From NCBI GenBank assembly GCA_003219395.1, contig QHOR01000110.1, forward strand, positions 1-7,882: a stretch of 7,882 nt of DNA, read 5' to 3'. Shown here one piece after another: positions 7,802-7,882 of the stretch (positions within the stretch are counted from its first letter, which is position 1; every line of letters begins with the position of its first letter). A model generated the notes under the pieces. It was not told the origin of the DNA. It saw only the letters and a program-made list of their open reading frames with translations, and searched no databases. The position numbers and the translations under genes were made by a program. The stretch comes from Verrucomicrobiota bacterium (GTDB taxonomy: Bacteria; Verrucomicrobiota; Verrucomicrobiia; Chthoniobacterales; UBA10450).

Positions 7802-7846
7802 CAGTCGCGATCGACTGAGGCGCAGAGCGAACTCCGGGGGTCCCGG
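7802..7846. other. Two small perfect hairpins after the hydrolase gene
   Basis: CAGTCG-CGAT-CGACTG (7802-7817) and CCGGG-GGT-CCCGG (7834-7846) can each form a short stem. They lie 12-57 bases after the last stop codon. Neither is followed by a T-run, so intrinsic termination is not shown. The remaining bases to the window end contain no gene I can support. Confidence 0.4.
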
Positions 7847-7882
7847 GTACAACAGTGGCTCGGGCGCCTGATAATATCGTAA

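Noticed and set aside
7790..7882. Start of a tRNA or other RNA gene at the right edge
   Set aside because: No cloverleaf arms, T-loop GGTTCRA or CCA end can be traced on either strand.

Overview
The window looks like chromosomal DNA of a Gram-negative bacterium of moderate G+C content. It is probably a soil Verrucomicrobiota (Chthoniobacterales-like) or a close relative in the PVC group. The reasons are the flavour of the F1 ATPase subunits, a lipid A gene (lpxI) directly after the ATP synthase genes, weak or absent Shine-Dalgarno sites at several starts, and short AT-containing oligomer repeats between core genes. The taxonomic call is an inference; no rRNA or other marker is present. Every supported gene is on the + strand.

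Positions 1-3025 hold the 3' part of an F1Fo ATP synthase operon: atpG (gamma), atpD (beta) and atpC (epsilon) in the canonical order. Two things are unusual. The gene just upstream of atpG is not atpA but the tail of an ORF6N-type protein, whose stop codon abuts the atpG ATG. The 83-base atpD-atpC gap holds two facing arms built from 8-base repeat units. A heptamer repeat (TCGAAAA-like) forms the last codons of the ORF6N-like gene.

Positions 3146-3955 encode LpxI (UDP-2,3-diacylglucosamine pyrophosphatase), with a GTG start, which ties the cell to lipid A synthesis.

Positions 4121-5681 carry three consecutive genes for paralogous proteins of about 140 residues, fold-compatible with the SpoIIAA-like/STAS-SEC14 group. 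The last two are about two thirds identical by hand alignment; the first is much more diverged. They are the least described part of the window.

Positions 5718-7789 carry an aquaporin-family channel that seems to lack roughly 13-15 residues just before its second NPA motif, a small secreted beta-rich protein of unknown function, and a metallo-beta-lactamase-fold hydrolase in which the Asp of the HxHxDH metal motif is Gly. The final 93 bases have no recognisable gene, only two small hairpins. No stretch longer than 200 bases is without a gene, and no tRNA, rRNA, CRISPR array or insertion sequence was seen. No single exciting multi-gene system is evident; the best leads are the tandem paralog family, the shortened aquaporin, the altered hydrolase active site and the repeats inside the ATP synthase operon.
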